Of a DNA stretch of 17,260 nucleotides, positions 1 through 7,834 are shown piece after piece. Under the pieces are notes generated by a model. The model worked only from the letters and a program-made list of their open reading frames with translations, did no database searches and was not told the DNA's origin. How positions within the stretch are numbered: the stretch's first letter is position 1; each line of letters begins with the position of its first letter. This DNA comes from Nitrosomonadales bacterium (GTDB lineage Bacteria > Pseudomonadota > Gammaproteobacteria > Burkholderiales > Sulfuricellaceae), in contig PQAG01000113.1 in the NCBI GenBank assembly GCA_003104895.1, forward strand, positions 1,514-18,773, read 5' to 3'. A program made the translations under genes and the position numbers.

Positions 1-510
1 GACCGGCCCCTGGCCGGTCTTCGCCACCTGCAGCATGGCTTCGAACAGGTCGCGCCGGGCGTCTGCGGGAGCGGCTTCCTTGCGCGAGGCGTCAAGGCGG
101 CCGCGGTATTGCAGCTCCAGTTCAGCGTTGAAGCCGAAGAAATCCGGGGTGCACACCGCGCCGTAGGCTTTTGCCACTTGCTGGGTTTCATCCAGCAGAT
201 AGGGGAAGGGATAGGCGAATTCCTCGGCGATTTTTTTCATATTATCGAAGGAATCCTCGGCATATTCCGCCGGGTCATTGGACATGATCGCCACGCTGTT
301 GATGCCGTGCTGCTTCAGTTCGGCACAATCGCGCACCAGGCGGTCGCGCACCGCCTTGACGTAGGGGCAGTGGTTGCAGATGAACATCACCAGCAGGCCG
401 TTCGGGCCGCGCAGGCCGGACAGGTTATGGCGCTTTCCATCCACGCCGGGCAGATCGAAATCCGGGGCTTTCCAGCCGAAATCGCATACCGGGGTTTGCA
501 GACTGACCAT
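1..510 (-). CDS. Redoxin/thioredoxin-like family protein (3' end outside window)
   Basis: This reads as the first 170 codons of a cytoplasmic AhpC/TSA-like redoxin; the C-terminus lies beyond base 1. The start is the ATG at 510, preceded at 7 nt by AAGGA. The opening residues APDFDLPGVDGK (15-26) are the usual N-terminal redoxin strand. The active-site-like motif CNHCPYV has Cys45 and Cys48, and the later VAKAYGAVCTPDFFGF stretch is typical of the family. Known members run to roughly 180-200 residues, so only a short tail is missing. No signal peptide is visible, so it probably acts in the cytosol as a thiol peroxidase or disulfide reductase; the substrate cannot be read from sequence. It is divergent from rsmE, 62 bp away. 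The family is secure; the exact activity is not. Confidence 0.85.
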   Translation of the reverse strand, partial: MVSLQTPVCDFGWKAPDFDLPGVDGKRHNLSGLRGPNGLLVMFICNHCPYVKAVRDRLVRDCAELKQHGINSVAIMSNDPAEYAEDSFDNMKKIAEEFAYPFPYLLDETQQVAKAYGAVCTPDFFGFNAELELQYRGRLDASRKEAAPADARRDLFEAMLQVAKTGQGPV

Positions 511-538
511 ACCGTCATCCTTATTCAATAAATTTTGG

Positions 539-566
539 CTAATATAGCATGTCTTCATTCTGACAA
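539..566 (-). promoter_or_regulatory. Predicted sigma70-type promoter for the redoxin gene
   Basis: On the minus strand a -35 box TTGTCA (561-566) lies 16 bp from a -10 box TATTAG (539-544). This would place the transcript start about 22 nt before the ATG at 510, leaving room for the AAGGA ribosome site. It is supported only by matches to the consensus (5/6 and 4/6). The 62-bp divergent gap must also hold the rsmE promoter unless rsmE is transcribed otherwise; only weak plus-strand boxes were seen. Confidence 0.4.
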
Positions 567-572
567 AACGCC

Positions 573-1313
573 ATGCCCATCCCCCGCTTTTACTGCCCGC
601 TTCGCCTGGGCCGCGGCCAGACGCTCGACCTGCCCCCCGATGCCGCGCATCACGCCGCAAAGGTCCTGCGCATGGAGGCGGGCCACGAGGTCGCGCTGTT
701 CAGCGGCGAGGGGGGGGAATACACGGCCACCATCACGCATATCAGCAAAAACAGTGTCACCGTCAAAACCACGGCATTTCATGAGCGCGAAAGGGAGTCT
801 CCCCTGGCGGTCACCCTGGCCCAGGCCATTTCCAGCGGCGACAAGATGGACTACACCCTGCAAAAGGCGGTGGAACTGGGCATCACCCATATCCAGCCGC
901 TGTCCAGCGAGCGCAGCGTGGTGAAACTGGCCGGAGAACGCGCCGACAAGCGGGTGAGGCACTGGCAGCAGGTGGTGATTTCGGCCTGCGAGCAATGCGG
1001 CCGCAACCGCGTGCCCGAGGTGGCACCCATTCAGCCCCTGCTCCACTGGCTGGGCAATCTGCCGCCCGATGCGCTGCACCTGATGCTGGCCCCCGATGCG
1101 CAGCACAGCCTGGGCGGCCTGCCCGCGCCAGCGGTTCCCGTCACGCTCCTGATCGGGCCGGAGGGCGGCCTTTCGCCGTCCGAAATCCGCGCGGCGGAAA
1201 GCCGCGGTTTCACGCCCGTGCGTCTCGGACCAAGAGTGTTGCGCACCGAAACCGCAGCCCTCGCGGCGCTGGCTGCGATGCAAACCCTGTGGGGGGATTT
1301 CAAGCAAGCATGA
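573..1313 (+). CDS. rsmE: 16S rRNA (uracil(1498)-N(3))-methyltransferase RsmE
   Basis: RsmE methylates N3 of U1498 in 16S rRNA of the assembled 30S subunit, using S-adenosylmethionine. The 246-residue product has the usual family length. The N-terminal PUA-like region opens with MPIPRFY and HHAAKVLRM. The C-terminal SPOUT (trefoil-knot) methyltransferase region shows LIGPEGGLSPSEI (193-205) and RLGPRVLRTETA (217-228), the two conserved strands that form the SAM-binding knot. The ATG at 573 gives the standard N-terminus although it lacks a strong Shine-Dalgarno sequence. The gene is divergent from the redoxin gene and 80 bp upstream of argA. It is a housekeeping gene with no sign of damage. 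Confidence 0.96.
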   Translation: MPIPRFYCPLRLGRGQTLDLPPDAAHHAAKVLRMEAGHEVALFSGEGGEYTATITHISKNSVTVKTTAFHERERESPLAVTLAQAISSGDKMDYTLQKAVELGITHIQPLSSERSVVKLAGERADKRVRHWQQVVISACEQCGRNRVPEVAPIQPLLHWLGNLPPDALHLMLAPDAQHSLGGLPAPAVPVTLLIGPEGGLSPSEIRAAESRGFTPVRLGPRVLRTETAALAALAAMQTLWGDFKQA

Positions 1314-1329
1314 ATATAGAATTTTCAGC

Positions 1330-1357
1330 TTGCGGAAGCAGCCATTCCCCTTACAAT
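1330..1357 (+). promoter_or_regulatory. Predicted promoter for argA
   Basis: In the AT-rich 80-bp gap before argA, TTGCGG (1330-1335) lies 16 bp before TACAAT (1352-1357). A second -10-like AATACT follows a few bases later. No arginine-operator palindrome was recognised. The call rests on consensus similarity alone. Confidence 0.4.
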
Positions 1358-1393
1358 TCAATACTTAAAAATTAAACGTAAAAACCGATTCCT

Positions 1394-2818
1394 ATGCCAA
1401 CCAGACTCAAAGCCGGTTTCATCAAGCCTGAAGTTTTTGTGGATGTGTTCGTGCAGTGGTTCCGCACCGCCACGCCCTACATCCACAAATTCCGCGGCAA
1501 GACCTTCGTCATCGCCTTTGGCGGCGAGATCGTGAGCGAGGGCCAGTTTGTCGCGCTGGCGCATGACCTCAACCTGCTCAACAGCCTCGGCGTGAGGCTG
1601 GTGCTGGTGCATGGTGCGCGGCCGCAGATCGAGGAGGAGCTGACCGAGCGCGGCGCCGAAATCCGCTACGTCAACGGCCTGCGCGTCACCGACGAAGCCG
1701 CCTTGAAGTGCGTCAAGGAAGCCGCAGGCACGGTGCGGGTCGATATCGAGGCGCTGCTTTCCATGGGGCTGGCAAATTCGCCCATGGCCGGGGCCGACAT
1801 CCGCGTCGGCAGCGGCAACTTCGTCACCGCCAAGCCGATGGGCGTGCGCAACGGCATCGACCTGATGCATACCGGAGAAGTGCGAAAGATCGACGCCACC
1901 GGCATCCGCCGCCGCCTCGACCAGGGCGACATGGTGCTGCTCTCGCCGCTGGGATACTCGCCCACCGGCGAGGTCTTCAACCTGTCGCTGGAAGATGTCG
2001 CCACCGCCACCGCCATCGCGCTGGATGCCGACAAGCTGATCTTCCTCATGAACACCAGCGGCGTCACTGACGATAGCGGCGAACTGCTGCGCGGCCTCAC
2101 CACCCAGGAGGCGGAAGCCGCCCTGGCGCGGCCTAACCCTCTCCCTAACCCTCTCCCGCAGACGGGAGAGGGAACAAACGCCCGCTCTCCCGCAAGCGGG
2201 AGAGCGCCGGAGAGAGGGCCCGAGGATGTCGACTTCTACCTTCCCTGCGCCATTCGCGCCTGCCGCAACGGCGTATCGAGGGTGCACCTGATCAGCCGCC
2301 ACGTGGACGGCGCCCTGCTGCAGGAACTGTTCACCCACGAGGGCATCGGCACCATGGTGGCTGAGGACATGCTGGAAACGCTGCGCCCCGCCACTATTGA
2401 TGACGTGGGCGGCCTGCTGGCCCTGATCGAGCCGCTGGAGGCCGAAGGCACGCTGGTCAGGCGCTCGCGCGAACGGCTGGAAATGGAGATCGGCCGCTTC
2501 ACGGTGCTGGAATACGATGGCCTGATCATCGGCTGCGCCGCCCTTTATCCCTTCCCCGAGGAGCAGGCCGCCGAGCTGGCCTGCATGGCGGTGAACAAGG
2601 ATTACCGCGGGGCGGGGCGGGGCGAGGCGCTGCTCGAATACATGCAGGTTCAGGCGCTGGGAAAAGGCTTTCGCAAGCTCTTCGTGCTCACCACCCGCAC
2701 CGCCCACTGGTTCGTCGAGCGCGGCTTCAGCGAGGCGGGAGTGGAAGCGCTGCCCAAGGCGAAGCAGGGCCTGTACAACTACCAGCGGCGCTCCAAGGTT
2801 TTTGTAAAAACCCTGTAG
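1394..2818 (+). CDS. argA: Amino-acid N-acetyltransferase (N-acetylglutamate synthase) ArgA, with an in-frame repeat insertion
   Basis: ArgA transfers acetyl from acetyl-CoA to the amino group of glutamate, the first step of arginine biosynthesis in the cytoplasm. The product has the classical two-domain layout: an amino-acid-kinase-like domain (about 25-300, with FVIAFGGEIV and LVLVHGARPQIEEEL) that in this family binds arginine for feedback inhibition, and a C-terminal GNAT acetyltransferase domain (about 330-470) with the acetyl-CoA loop RGAGRG at 405-410. At 474 residues it is about 30 longer than usual. The excess maps to residues 247-276, encoded by a palindromic repeat, at the end of the kinase-like domain just before the EDVDFYLPCAIRACR segment. 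Reading frame and all flanking motifs are intact, so the gene is probably functional. The ATG at 1394 matches the family start; its ribosome site is weak. Confidence 0.95.
   Translation: MPTRLKAGFIKPEVFVDVFVQWFRTATPYIHKFRGKTFVIAFGGEIVSEGQFVALAHDLNLLNSLGVRLVLVHGARPQIEEELTERGAEIRYVNGLRVTDEAALKCVKEAAGTVRVDIEALLSMGLANSPMAGADIRVGSGNFVTAKPMGVRNGIDLMHTGEVRKIDATGIRRRLDQGDMVLLSPLGYSPTGEVFNLSLEDVATATAIALDADKLIFLMNTSGVTDDSGELLRGLTTQEAEAALARPNPLPNPLPQTGEGTNARSPASGRAPERGPEDVDFYLPCAIRACRNGVSRVHLISRHVDGALLQELFTHEGIGTMVAEDMLETLRPATIDDVGGLLALIEPLEAEGTLVRRSRERLEMEIGRFTVLEYDGLIIGCAALYPFPEEQAAELACMAVNKDYRGAGRGEALLEYMQVQALGKGFRKLFVLTTRTAHWFVERGFSEAGVEALPKAKQGLYNYQRRSKVFVKTL
2132..2221. repeat. Double-hairpin palindromic repeat inserted in frame in argA
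   Basis: The stretch starts with tandem CCTAACCCTCTC units. It continues with a perfect 10-bp stem, CCCTCTCCCG (2149-2158) paired with CGGGAGAGGG (2163-2172) across a 4-nt loop. A second 11-bp stem follows, CGCTCTCCCGC (2183-2193) paired with GCGGGAGAGCG (2196-2206) across AA. The length is compatible with exactly 30 codons, so the argA frame is kept. The encoded peptide (PNPLPNPLPQTGEG and onward) is low-complexity and foreign to ArgA; similar NPLPQ-GEG peptides are known as translations of dispersed palindromes in proteobacterial genomes. The exact borders are estimated from where ArgA-like residues stop and resume. Confidence 0.8.
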
Positions 2819-2856
2819 AATGGCGCCACTTTCCTCCCTTATCTGAAGAGACGACG

Positions 2857-3687
2857 ATGAAAAAATTTCTTACCCTGTTCCTGGTAGCGGTTTTCAGCCT
2901 CGGCCTGCTTGCCGGAGAAGCCAGCGCCAAACGGCTTGGCGGCAGCAAGAGCTTCGGCAAGCAGCGCGAGAGCGTATCCCAACAGGCCGCGCCCAAGGCA
3001 CCGGCTGCCGCGCCTGCCGCCGCTCCGGCTGGCGGCAACAAGTGGCTCGGCCCGCTGGCCGGCCTGGCCGCCGGCGGCCTGCTGGCTTCGCTGTTCATGG
3101 GCCACGGTTTTGACGGCATCAAGATGATGGACATCCTGATGATGCTGGGCATCGCCGCCGCCGTGTTCTTCATTTTCCGTGCCCTGCGCCGCAACAGCGC
3201 GCCACAGCCTGTTCCGGCGACAGCGGGCGGCATGCAGTACAGCGGCTACAGCCAGCAGCCGGCGGCACCAGCGCTATCTGGCGGCAGCATGGCCGCGACC
3301 GCCAGCACCCGTCCGGCGTGGTTCGAGGACGAACCCTTCCTGCGCCAGGCCAAAGCCAACTTCCTGCGCCTGCAGGACGCCAACGACAAGGGCGACACCA
3401 ACGACATCCGCGAATTCACCACCCCCGAAGTCTTCGCCGAAATCAGCCTGCAGATCAAGGAACGCGGCGGCAAACCGCAGCGCACCGAAGTCGTGACGCT
3501 CAACGCGGACATGGCCGATGTCGTCACCGAAGGCGATCACGTCATCGCCAGCGTGCGCTTCTCCGGCCTGATCCGCGAGGAAGAAGGCGCCAGCGCCGAA
3601 CCCTTCAACGAAATCTGGCATATCCAGAAATCCACCAGCCAGCCCAACAGCAGCTGGTTCATCGCAGGGATTCAACAGGTCAACTAG
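2857..3687 (+). CDS. Tim44-like domain membrane/secreted protein
   Basis: The 276-residue product opens with a clear signal peptide (about 1-24, MKK followed by a hydrophobic core and ASA just before KR). An Ala/Pro-rich linker follows (about 45-62), then a glycine-rich hydrophobic segment (about 64-82) and a second membrane segment (about 88-107, ending FIFRALRR). The C-terminal half (about 150-275, from FLRQAKANFLRLQDAND to SSWFIAGIQQVN) matches the bacterial Tim44-like domain, a fold related to the mitochondrial import-motor subunit. Its role in bacteria is not settled; membrane binding or envelope assembly is plausible. The start is ATG 2857, with GAAGAGACG upstream. It stands 38 bp after argA and 56 bp before the first lipopolysaccharide gene, and may simply be a neighbour of both. 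Confidence 0.85.
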   Translation: MKKFLTLFLVAVFSLGLLAGEASAKRLGGSKSFGKQRESVSQQAAPKAPAAAPAAAPAGGNKWLGPLAGLAAGGLLASLFMGHGFDGIKMMDILMMLGIAAAVFFIFRALRRNSAPQPVPATAGGMQYSGYSQQPAAPALSGGSMAATASTRPAWFEDEPFLRQAKANFLRLQDANDKGDTNDIREFTTPEVFAEISLQIKERGGKPQRTEVVTLNADMADVVTEGDHVIASVRFSGLIREEEGASAEPFNEIWHIQKSTSQPNSSWFIAGIQQVN

Positions 3688-3743
3688 GCACGGCCAGGGC
3701 TGGAGCAATCTCAGCGCCCCAACCCTGTTCCGCACTCCTCCGC

Positions 3744-4865
3744 ATGAAAATCGCCCTGATCCGCCAGCGCTACACCCCGTTCGGCGGCGCAGAGCGCTTT
3801 GTCGCCAACGCCGTACAGGCCCTGCGGGCAGAAGGCGCCTCCCTCACCGTAGTCACGCGGCAATGGAAAAGCGGCGGCGCGGGCGAATCCCTGATCTGCA
3901 ACCCGCCCTACCTTGGCAGCCTGTGGCGCGACTGGAGCTTCGCGCGCTGCGTCTGCGACACACTGAAGAAACATCCCTTCGATCTGGTGCAGTCGCATGA
4001 GCGCATTGCCTGCTGCGATATTTATCGCGCAGGGGATGGTGTGCACCGCGAATGGCTTAAGCAACGCCGCCGAGTACTGGGACCACTCGGCAAACTGGGT
4101 GTAGTCATGAATCCTTATCACCGCTACACCCTCGCGGCAGAAAAGAAATTATTCCAGAACCCAGGCCTCAAGGCAGTGATCTGCAATTCCCGCATGGTGA
4201 AAGAGGAAATACGGCACTATTTCGGGCTGGCGGAGGAAAAACTCCACGTGATTTACAGCGGCGTGGATATGGAGACTTTCCACCCCAGACTGAGAGCCTT
4301 GCACCGAACCCGAGTCCGTCACGAATACAATATCCCGGAAAGTGCTGTTCTTTACCTCTTTGTCGGCTCAGGCTTCGAACGCAAGGGGCTGCACACACTG
4401 CTTCAGGCCATGACGCAACTCCCATCTGCCAGCCACCTGATGGTCGTCGGCAAGGACAAACACCTGGGGCGTTACCGGAATCTTGCGGCACGCCTTGGTC
4501 TGGCCAACAGGGTGCACTTTGCGCATGGCCAGACAGACCCCAAACCATTCTACGGCGCAGCGGATGTGTTCGTTCTGCCCACCCTGTACGATCCCTTCCC
4601 CAATACCGCACTTGAGGCATTCGCCTGTGGCCTGCCGGTCATCACCAGCACCAAGAGCGGCGCGGCGGAGCTGGTCAGAGCAGGAGAAAATGGCTTTGTC
4701 TGCGATGCGCTGGACCAGAATGGGCTCGCATCCGTCATGGCCAGACTGGCAGACCAATCGGCACGCTTGCGGCTTGGCGCCGCAGCGCGGGAAACCGTCA
4801 CCCACCTGGCACCGGAAAACATGGCCCGGCAACTGCTGGACCTCTACCGCAACCTGATCCAATAG
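3744..4865 (+). CDS. Glycosyltransferase family 4, WaaG-like (lipopolysaccharide core)
   Basis: A 373-residue GT-B fold enzyme that probably adds the first hexose to the heptose region of the lipopolysaccharide core from a nucleotide sugar, on the cytoplasmic face of the inner membrane. The N-terminus has the WaaG-like RQRYTPFGGAERF; the acceptor-domain FDLVQSHERIACCDIYRAGDGVHREWL resembles that family. The C-terminal donor domain has GSGFERKGLHTLL and FPNTALEAFACGLPVITS. The usual E-x7-E catalytic/donor pair reads Asp283 and Glu291, so the first acidic residue is Asp. The ATG at 3744 is chosen because it starts exactly at the conserved N-terminus (MKIALIRQRY); the frame stays open far upstream, but that stretch overlaps the Tim44 gene and is an artefact. 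It begins the lipopolysaccharide cluster, upstream of msbA. The sugar added is not known. Confidence 0.88.
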   Translation: MKIALIRQRYTPFGGAERFVANAVQALRAEGASLTVVTRQWKSGGAGESLICNPPYLGSLWRDWSFARCVCDTLKKHPFDLVQSHERIACCDIYRAGDGVHREWLKQRRRVLGPLGKLGVVMNPYHRYTLAAEKKLFQNPGLKAVICNSRMVKEEIRHYFGLAEEKLHVIYSGVDMETFHPRLRALHRTRVRHEYNIPESAVLYLFVGSGFERKGLHTLLQAMTQLPSASHLMVVGKDKHLGRYRNLAARLGLANRVHFAHGQTDPKPFYGAADVFVLPTLYDPFPNTALEAFACGLPVITSTKSGAAELVRAGENGFVCDALDQNGLASVMARLADQSARLRLGAAARETVTHLAPENMARQLLDLYRNLIQ

Positions 4866-4891
4866 CAGTTTCATATTGCAGCCAGGCTTAA

Positions 4892-4922
4892 TGCGCCTGT
4901 TGCATGAATCTTGTGCGCCTGT
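4892..4922 (+). repeat. Direct repeat TGCGCCTGT x2 upstream of msbA
   Basis: TGCGCCTGT occurs at 4892-4900 and again at 4914-4922. The starts are 22 bp apart, about two helical turns. The second copy lies just before and partly against the possible -35 region of the msbA promoter. This geometry suits a regulator binding one DNA face, but it may be chance. Confidence 0.35.
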
Positions 4923-4923
4923 C

Positions 4924-4954
4924 AGACAAGAAGTCCATGAAAATCCGCTATAAT
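4924..4954 (+). promoter_or_regulatory. Predicted promoter for msbA and the downstream cluster
   Basis: A perfect -10 hexamer TATAAT lies at 4949-4954 in the 167-bp gap before msbA. The best -35 candidate is CAGACA (4924-4929, 4/6 match) with a long 19-bp spacer, so the promoter may be activator-dependent. Transcription would start near 4961, giving a leader of about 70 nt. Most genes from msbA to the ligase are packed closely enough to be read from it. Confidence 0.55.
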
Positions 4955-5032
4955 CCGCACCTTACTTCTGCATTTAAGTGCTGGCTTGTTTAACATTCAT
5001 TACCATGACCCCGCCGCAACAGGACACCCAAA

Positions 5033-6826
5033 TTGCGGTCAGGCAGACTAGACGTGACCAAAACCGAACTGAACAGCAAAGCGCTGTATTTCAGGCTCCT
5101 GAGCTACATCCTTCCCTATTGGCGCATCTTCGCCATATCGGTCGTCAGCACAATCGCCGTAGCCGCTACCGAGCCCGCGCTTCCTGCGCTGCTCAAGCCT
5201 TTGCTCGATGGCAGTTTCGTGCAGCGCGACCAGACCATGATCAAGCTGATCCCTCTGGCGTTGGTGGGCCTGTTTCTGCTGCGGGGTATTTTTACCTTCA
5301 TCAGCAACTACACCATCAACTGGGTTTCGACCAAACTGGTCATGGATTTGCGCAATCTCATGTTTGACCGCCTGGTCACACTCCCCACCCCGTTTTACGA
5401 CAACATTTCTTCCGGCACCGTCATTGCCAATGTGGCCTACAACGTCACGCAAGTCACTTCTGCCGGTGCCAATGTCATCACCGTTCTGGTCAGGGATTCC
5501 TTCACCATTCTCGGCCTGCTGGGATGGCTGCTGTATCTCAACTGGAAACTCACCCTGATCGCCTTAGTCATGATTCCCATGATTGCCATTATCGTCAGAT
5601 ATTTCAGCCTGCGCCTGCGCAACATGAGCCGGGGTGCGCAAAGCACCATGGGGGATATCACCCATGCCCTGGAAGAAACCCTGGATGGACACAAGGTGGT
5701 CAAAATCTTTGGCGGCCAGGAATATGAGAAGGAGCGCTTCCACGACGCCACCAATCGCATGCGCAACTTCAACATGAAGGAAACCGTTGCTTCCGGCCTG
5801 AATGTTCCGCTCGTTCAGCTTCTGGCAGCAATCGCACTCGCGGTCATTGTGTACATTGCGACACTGGAGTCTCAGGGTAACCAGGTCAGTGTTGGCAGCT
5901 TTGTGTCATTCATTACCGCCATGCTGATGCTTCTCGCTCCCATCAAGCGCCTGACCGGCGTGAGCGAATCCCTGCAGAAAGGCCTGGCATCCGCCGAAGT
6001 GGTGTTCGAAATGCTCGACCGTACCCCCGAGCCTGACCGGGGCACAGTCGAGATCCAGCATGCAAAAGGCGAGCTTGAATTCCGCGATGTGACATTGCAG
6101 TACGACGAAGGCAGCGGCCATGCTCTTGAAGGCGTTTCGCTCAAAATCCATCCGGGCGAAACCATTGCCCTGGTCGGGCAATCCGGTGGCGGCAAAACCT
6201 CGCTGGTCAACCTCATCCCGCGCTTTTACCACCCCAGCAACGGCCAGATTCTGCTCGACGGGCAGAATATCGAAGACATCAGGCTGAACAGCCTGCGCGA
6301 CAACATTGCCCTGGTCAGCCAGGATGTCGTGCTGTTCAATGACAGCATTGCCGCGAACATCGCCTACGGACGCAGCCGTTACGCCAGCGAGGAAGCGATT
6401 ATTGCTGCCGCGGAAGCCGCGCATGCCATGGAATTCATCCGCGAAATGCCGCAAGGCCTGCAAACACTGGTTGGCGAAAACGGAGTCAAACTCTCCGGCG
6501 GCCAGCGCCAGCGCATTGCGATCGCCAGGGCGATTCTGAAGAATGCGCCCATCCTGATCCTGGACGAAGCCACTTCGGCGCTGGACACGCACTCGGAACG
6601 CCATGTGCAGGCCGCGCTGGAAAATCTGATGCAAAATCGCACCACCATCGTCATCGCCCACCGCCTATCTACGATCGAGAAAGCAGACCGCATTGTGGTA
6701 ATGCGAAAAGGTGAAATTTCGGAAATCGGCAATCACCGTGAGCTTTTGGAACTAGATGGCATTTATGCCCAACTGCACCGTTTACAATTTGCCCAGCAGA
6801 CCGAAATGTCCGCCCGAAACCACTGA
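5033..6826 (+). CDS. msbA: Lipid A-core flippase MsbA (ABC exporter)
   Basis: MsbA is a homodimeric inner-membrane ABC exporter that flips lipid A-core from the cytoplasmic to the periplasmic leaflet using ATP. The product is about 590-597 residues, the family's usual length. Six transmembrane segments occupy roughly the first 330 residues. The nucleotide-binding domain follows, with Walker A GQSGGGKT (382-389), signature LSGGQ (487-491), Walker B ending LILDE (Asp511, Glu512) and the switch His543, so both ATP-hydrolysis elements are complete. The start is uncertain: TTG 5033 has AGGA 8 nt upstream, while GTG 5054 lies seven codons later with a weaker AGGCAG. The next gene begins 3 nt after its stop. 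The setting inside glycosyltransferase genes supports MsbA over a generic exporter. Confidence 0.93.
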   Translation: MRSGRLDVTKTELNSKALYFRLLSYILPYWRIFAISVVSTIAVAATEPALPALLKPLLDGSFVQRDQTMIKLIPLALVGLFLLRGIFTFISNYTINWVSTKLVMDLRNLMFDRLVTLPTPFYDNISSGTVIANVAYNVTQVTSAGANVITVLVRDSFTILGLLGWLLYLNWKLTLIALVMIPMIAIIVRYFSLRLRNMSRGAQSTMGDITHALEETLDGHKVVKIFGGQEYEKERFHDATNRMRNFNMKETVASGLNVPLVQLLAAIALAVIVYIATLESQGNQVSVGSFVSFITAMLMLLAPIKRLTGVSESLQKGLASAEVVFEMLDRTPEPDRGTVEIQHAKGELEFRDVTLQYDEGSGHALEGVSLKIHPGETIALVGQSGGGKTSLVNLIPRFYHPSNGQILLDGQNIEDIRLNSLRDNIALVSQDVVLFNDSIAANIAYGRSRYASEEAIIAAAEAAHAMEFIREMPQGLQTLVGENGVKLSGGQRQRIAIARAILKNAPILILDEATSALDTHSERHVQAALENLMQNRTTIVIAHRLSTIEKADRIVVMRKGEISEIGNHRELLELDGIYAQLHRLQFAQQTEMSARNH

Positions 6827-6829
6827 AAC

Positions 6830-7834
6830 ATGGAACCAGATGCCAAAGTACTTGCCATCATCGTAGCTCGAATAGGTGATACCCTGCTAGTAACACCTGC
6901 CTTGCGTGCGATCCGGCAGGCTATCCCAGACGGCCACCTGACATGCCTGGCTCACCCCAAACGAGCCGAAGTGTTACGCCATCTCGATTTCATAGACACC
7001 CTAGGCACCATCACCAAATATACTGCCTTCTGGCAAGGCCGTCTGGGCGGAAAACAATGGGATTACGCCGTAGTCTACGGCCATGACCAGGGGCTGATCC
7101 AGTTCGCCCTGCGCGTTGCTGATCAGGTAGTGGCATTCGCGCCACGCAATGACTTTCCAAACCAGGCGTTGTGGAAAACCGTGCCCCCCCCCGTGAAACC
7201 AATGCATGCAGTGTATGAACGCTTATTGCTTGCCGAGGCTCTCGGCATTTCAACAGACAACCCACGCCTAGCCTACCAAGTGACCCAGGATGAAGCCACG
7301 CAGGCAAATAGCTGGCTGAAACAGCATCTCCCACCATCTGCTGCACCTCTGATCGGCCTTCAACTCGCCAGTTTCCCCAGCAAAGCGTACCGTGACTGGC
7401 CGACGGTCAACTTTGTTCAATTGGGACGACGCATTCTCGACACTCGACCTGATACCTACTTCCTGATATTGGGTGGGCCGGATGACAAGGATGTAGCGGA
7501 GGCTGTAACTAAGGAACTTGCGCCCCATGCACAAAATATTGCCGGCTGCTTTTCCCTGCGCGAGTCCGCTGCCCTAATGCATCGACTGGACCTTTATATC
7601 GGGCTGGATACAGGCCCAACCCATCTGGCCGGGGCCTTGGGCATCCCCATGGTCGCCATGTACCATTGCCGTCATCGCGGCTGCCACCTGGCCCCGCTTC
7701 AACATGAACACCTGCACGTGATCGAGCATCCCGCGACGGACGCAGAATGCTCGGCACAAACAGCAATGAGTGCCATCGGCGTCGACCAGGTATTAGCAGG
7801 AGCGCTGGAAATGCTGGATCGAGGCAGCAATTAA
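6830..7834 (+). CDS. Glycosyltransferase family 9 (heptosyltransferase-like)
   Basis: A 334-residue GT9 enzyme of the ADP-heptose:LPS heptosyltransferase superfamily. The N-terminal domain starts with IIVARIGDTLLVTPALRAIRQAIP, the family's first Rossmann strand and acceptor loop. The C-terminal domain has GLQLASFPSKAYRDWP and the donor-site motif LDTGPTHLAGALGIP, with Asp260 and His265 in the conserved D-x4-H arrangement. It likely adds a heptose or related sugar to the inner core in the cytoplasm. The ATG at 6830 is 3 nt after the msbA stop, so the two are almost surely cotranscribed and perhaps translationally coupled. It resembles the outer, less-characterised GT9 group (WaaQ-like) as much as WaaC or WaaF, so no symbol is given. 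Confidence 0.88.
   Translation: MEPDAKVLAIIVARIGDTLLVTPALRAIRQAIPDGHLTCLAHPKRAEVLRHLDFIDTLGTITKYTAFWQGRLGGKQWDYAVVYGHDQGLIQFALRVADQVVAFAPRNDFPNQALWKTVPPPVKPMHAVYERLLLAEALGISTDNPRLAYQVTQDEATQANSWLKQHLPPSAAPLIGLQLASFPSKAYRDWPTVNFVQLGRRILDTRPDTYFLILGGPDDKDVAEAVTKELAPHAQNIAGCFSLRESAALMHRLDLYIGLDTGPTHLAGALGIPMVAMYHCRHRGCHLAPLQHEHLHVIEHPATDAECSAQTAMSAIGVDQVLAGALEMLDRGSN

Noticed and set aside
555..1361. 268-codon minus-strand frame opposite rsmE
   Set aside because: Antisense to the complete, recognisable rsmE; no family features.
1358..2707. 449-codon open frame on the minus strand across argA
   Set aside because: It lies antisense to a clear argA, its product is low-complexity and resembles no family; long antisense frames are common opposite GC-rich genes.
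2797..2812. Dyad GGTTTTTGTAAAAACC as a terminator after argA
   Set aside because: It lies within the last argA codons, has no GC-rich stem and no following T-run.
3699..3715. Small bulged hairpin between the Tim44 gene and the WaaG-like gene
   Set aside because: Stem of only six pairs and no T-run; not a believable terminator.
3318..3743. Extended N-terminus for the WaaG-like glycosyltransferase
   Set aside because: The upstream part overlaps the Tim44 gene in another frame and is rich in Arg/Gln with no family match; ATG 3744 starts at the conserved glycosyltransferase N-terminus.
5005..5032. ATG at 5005 as start for msbA
   Set aside because: It is in a different frame from MsbA; only TTG 5033 or GTG 5054 fit.
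5906..6661. 251-codon minus-strand frame inside msbA
   Set aside because: Antisense to the ATP-binding domain of MsbA with all motifs intact on the plus strand.
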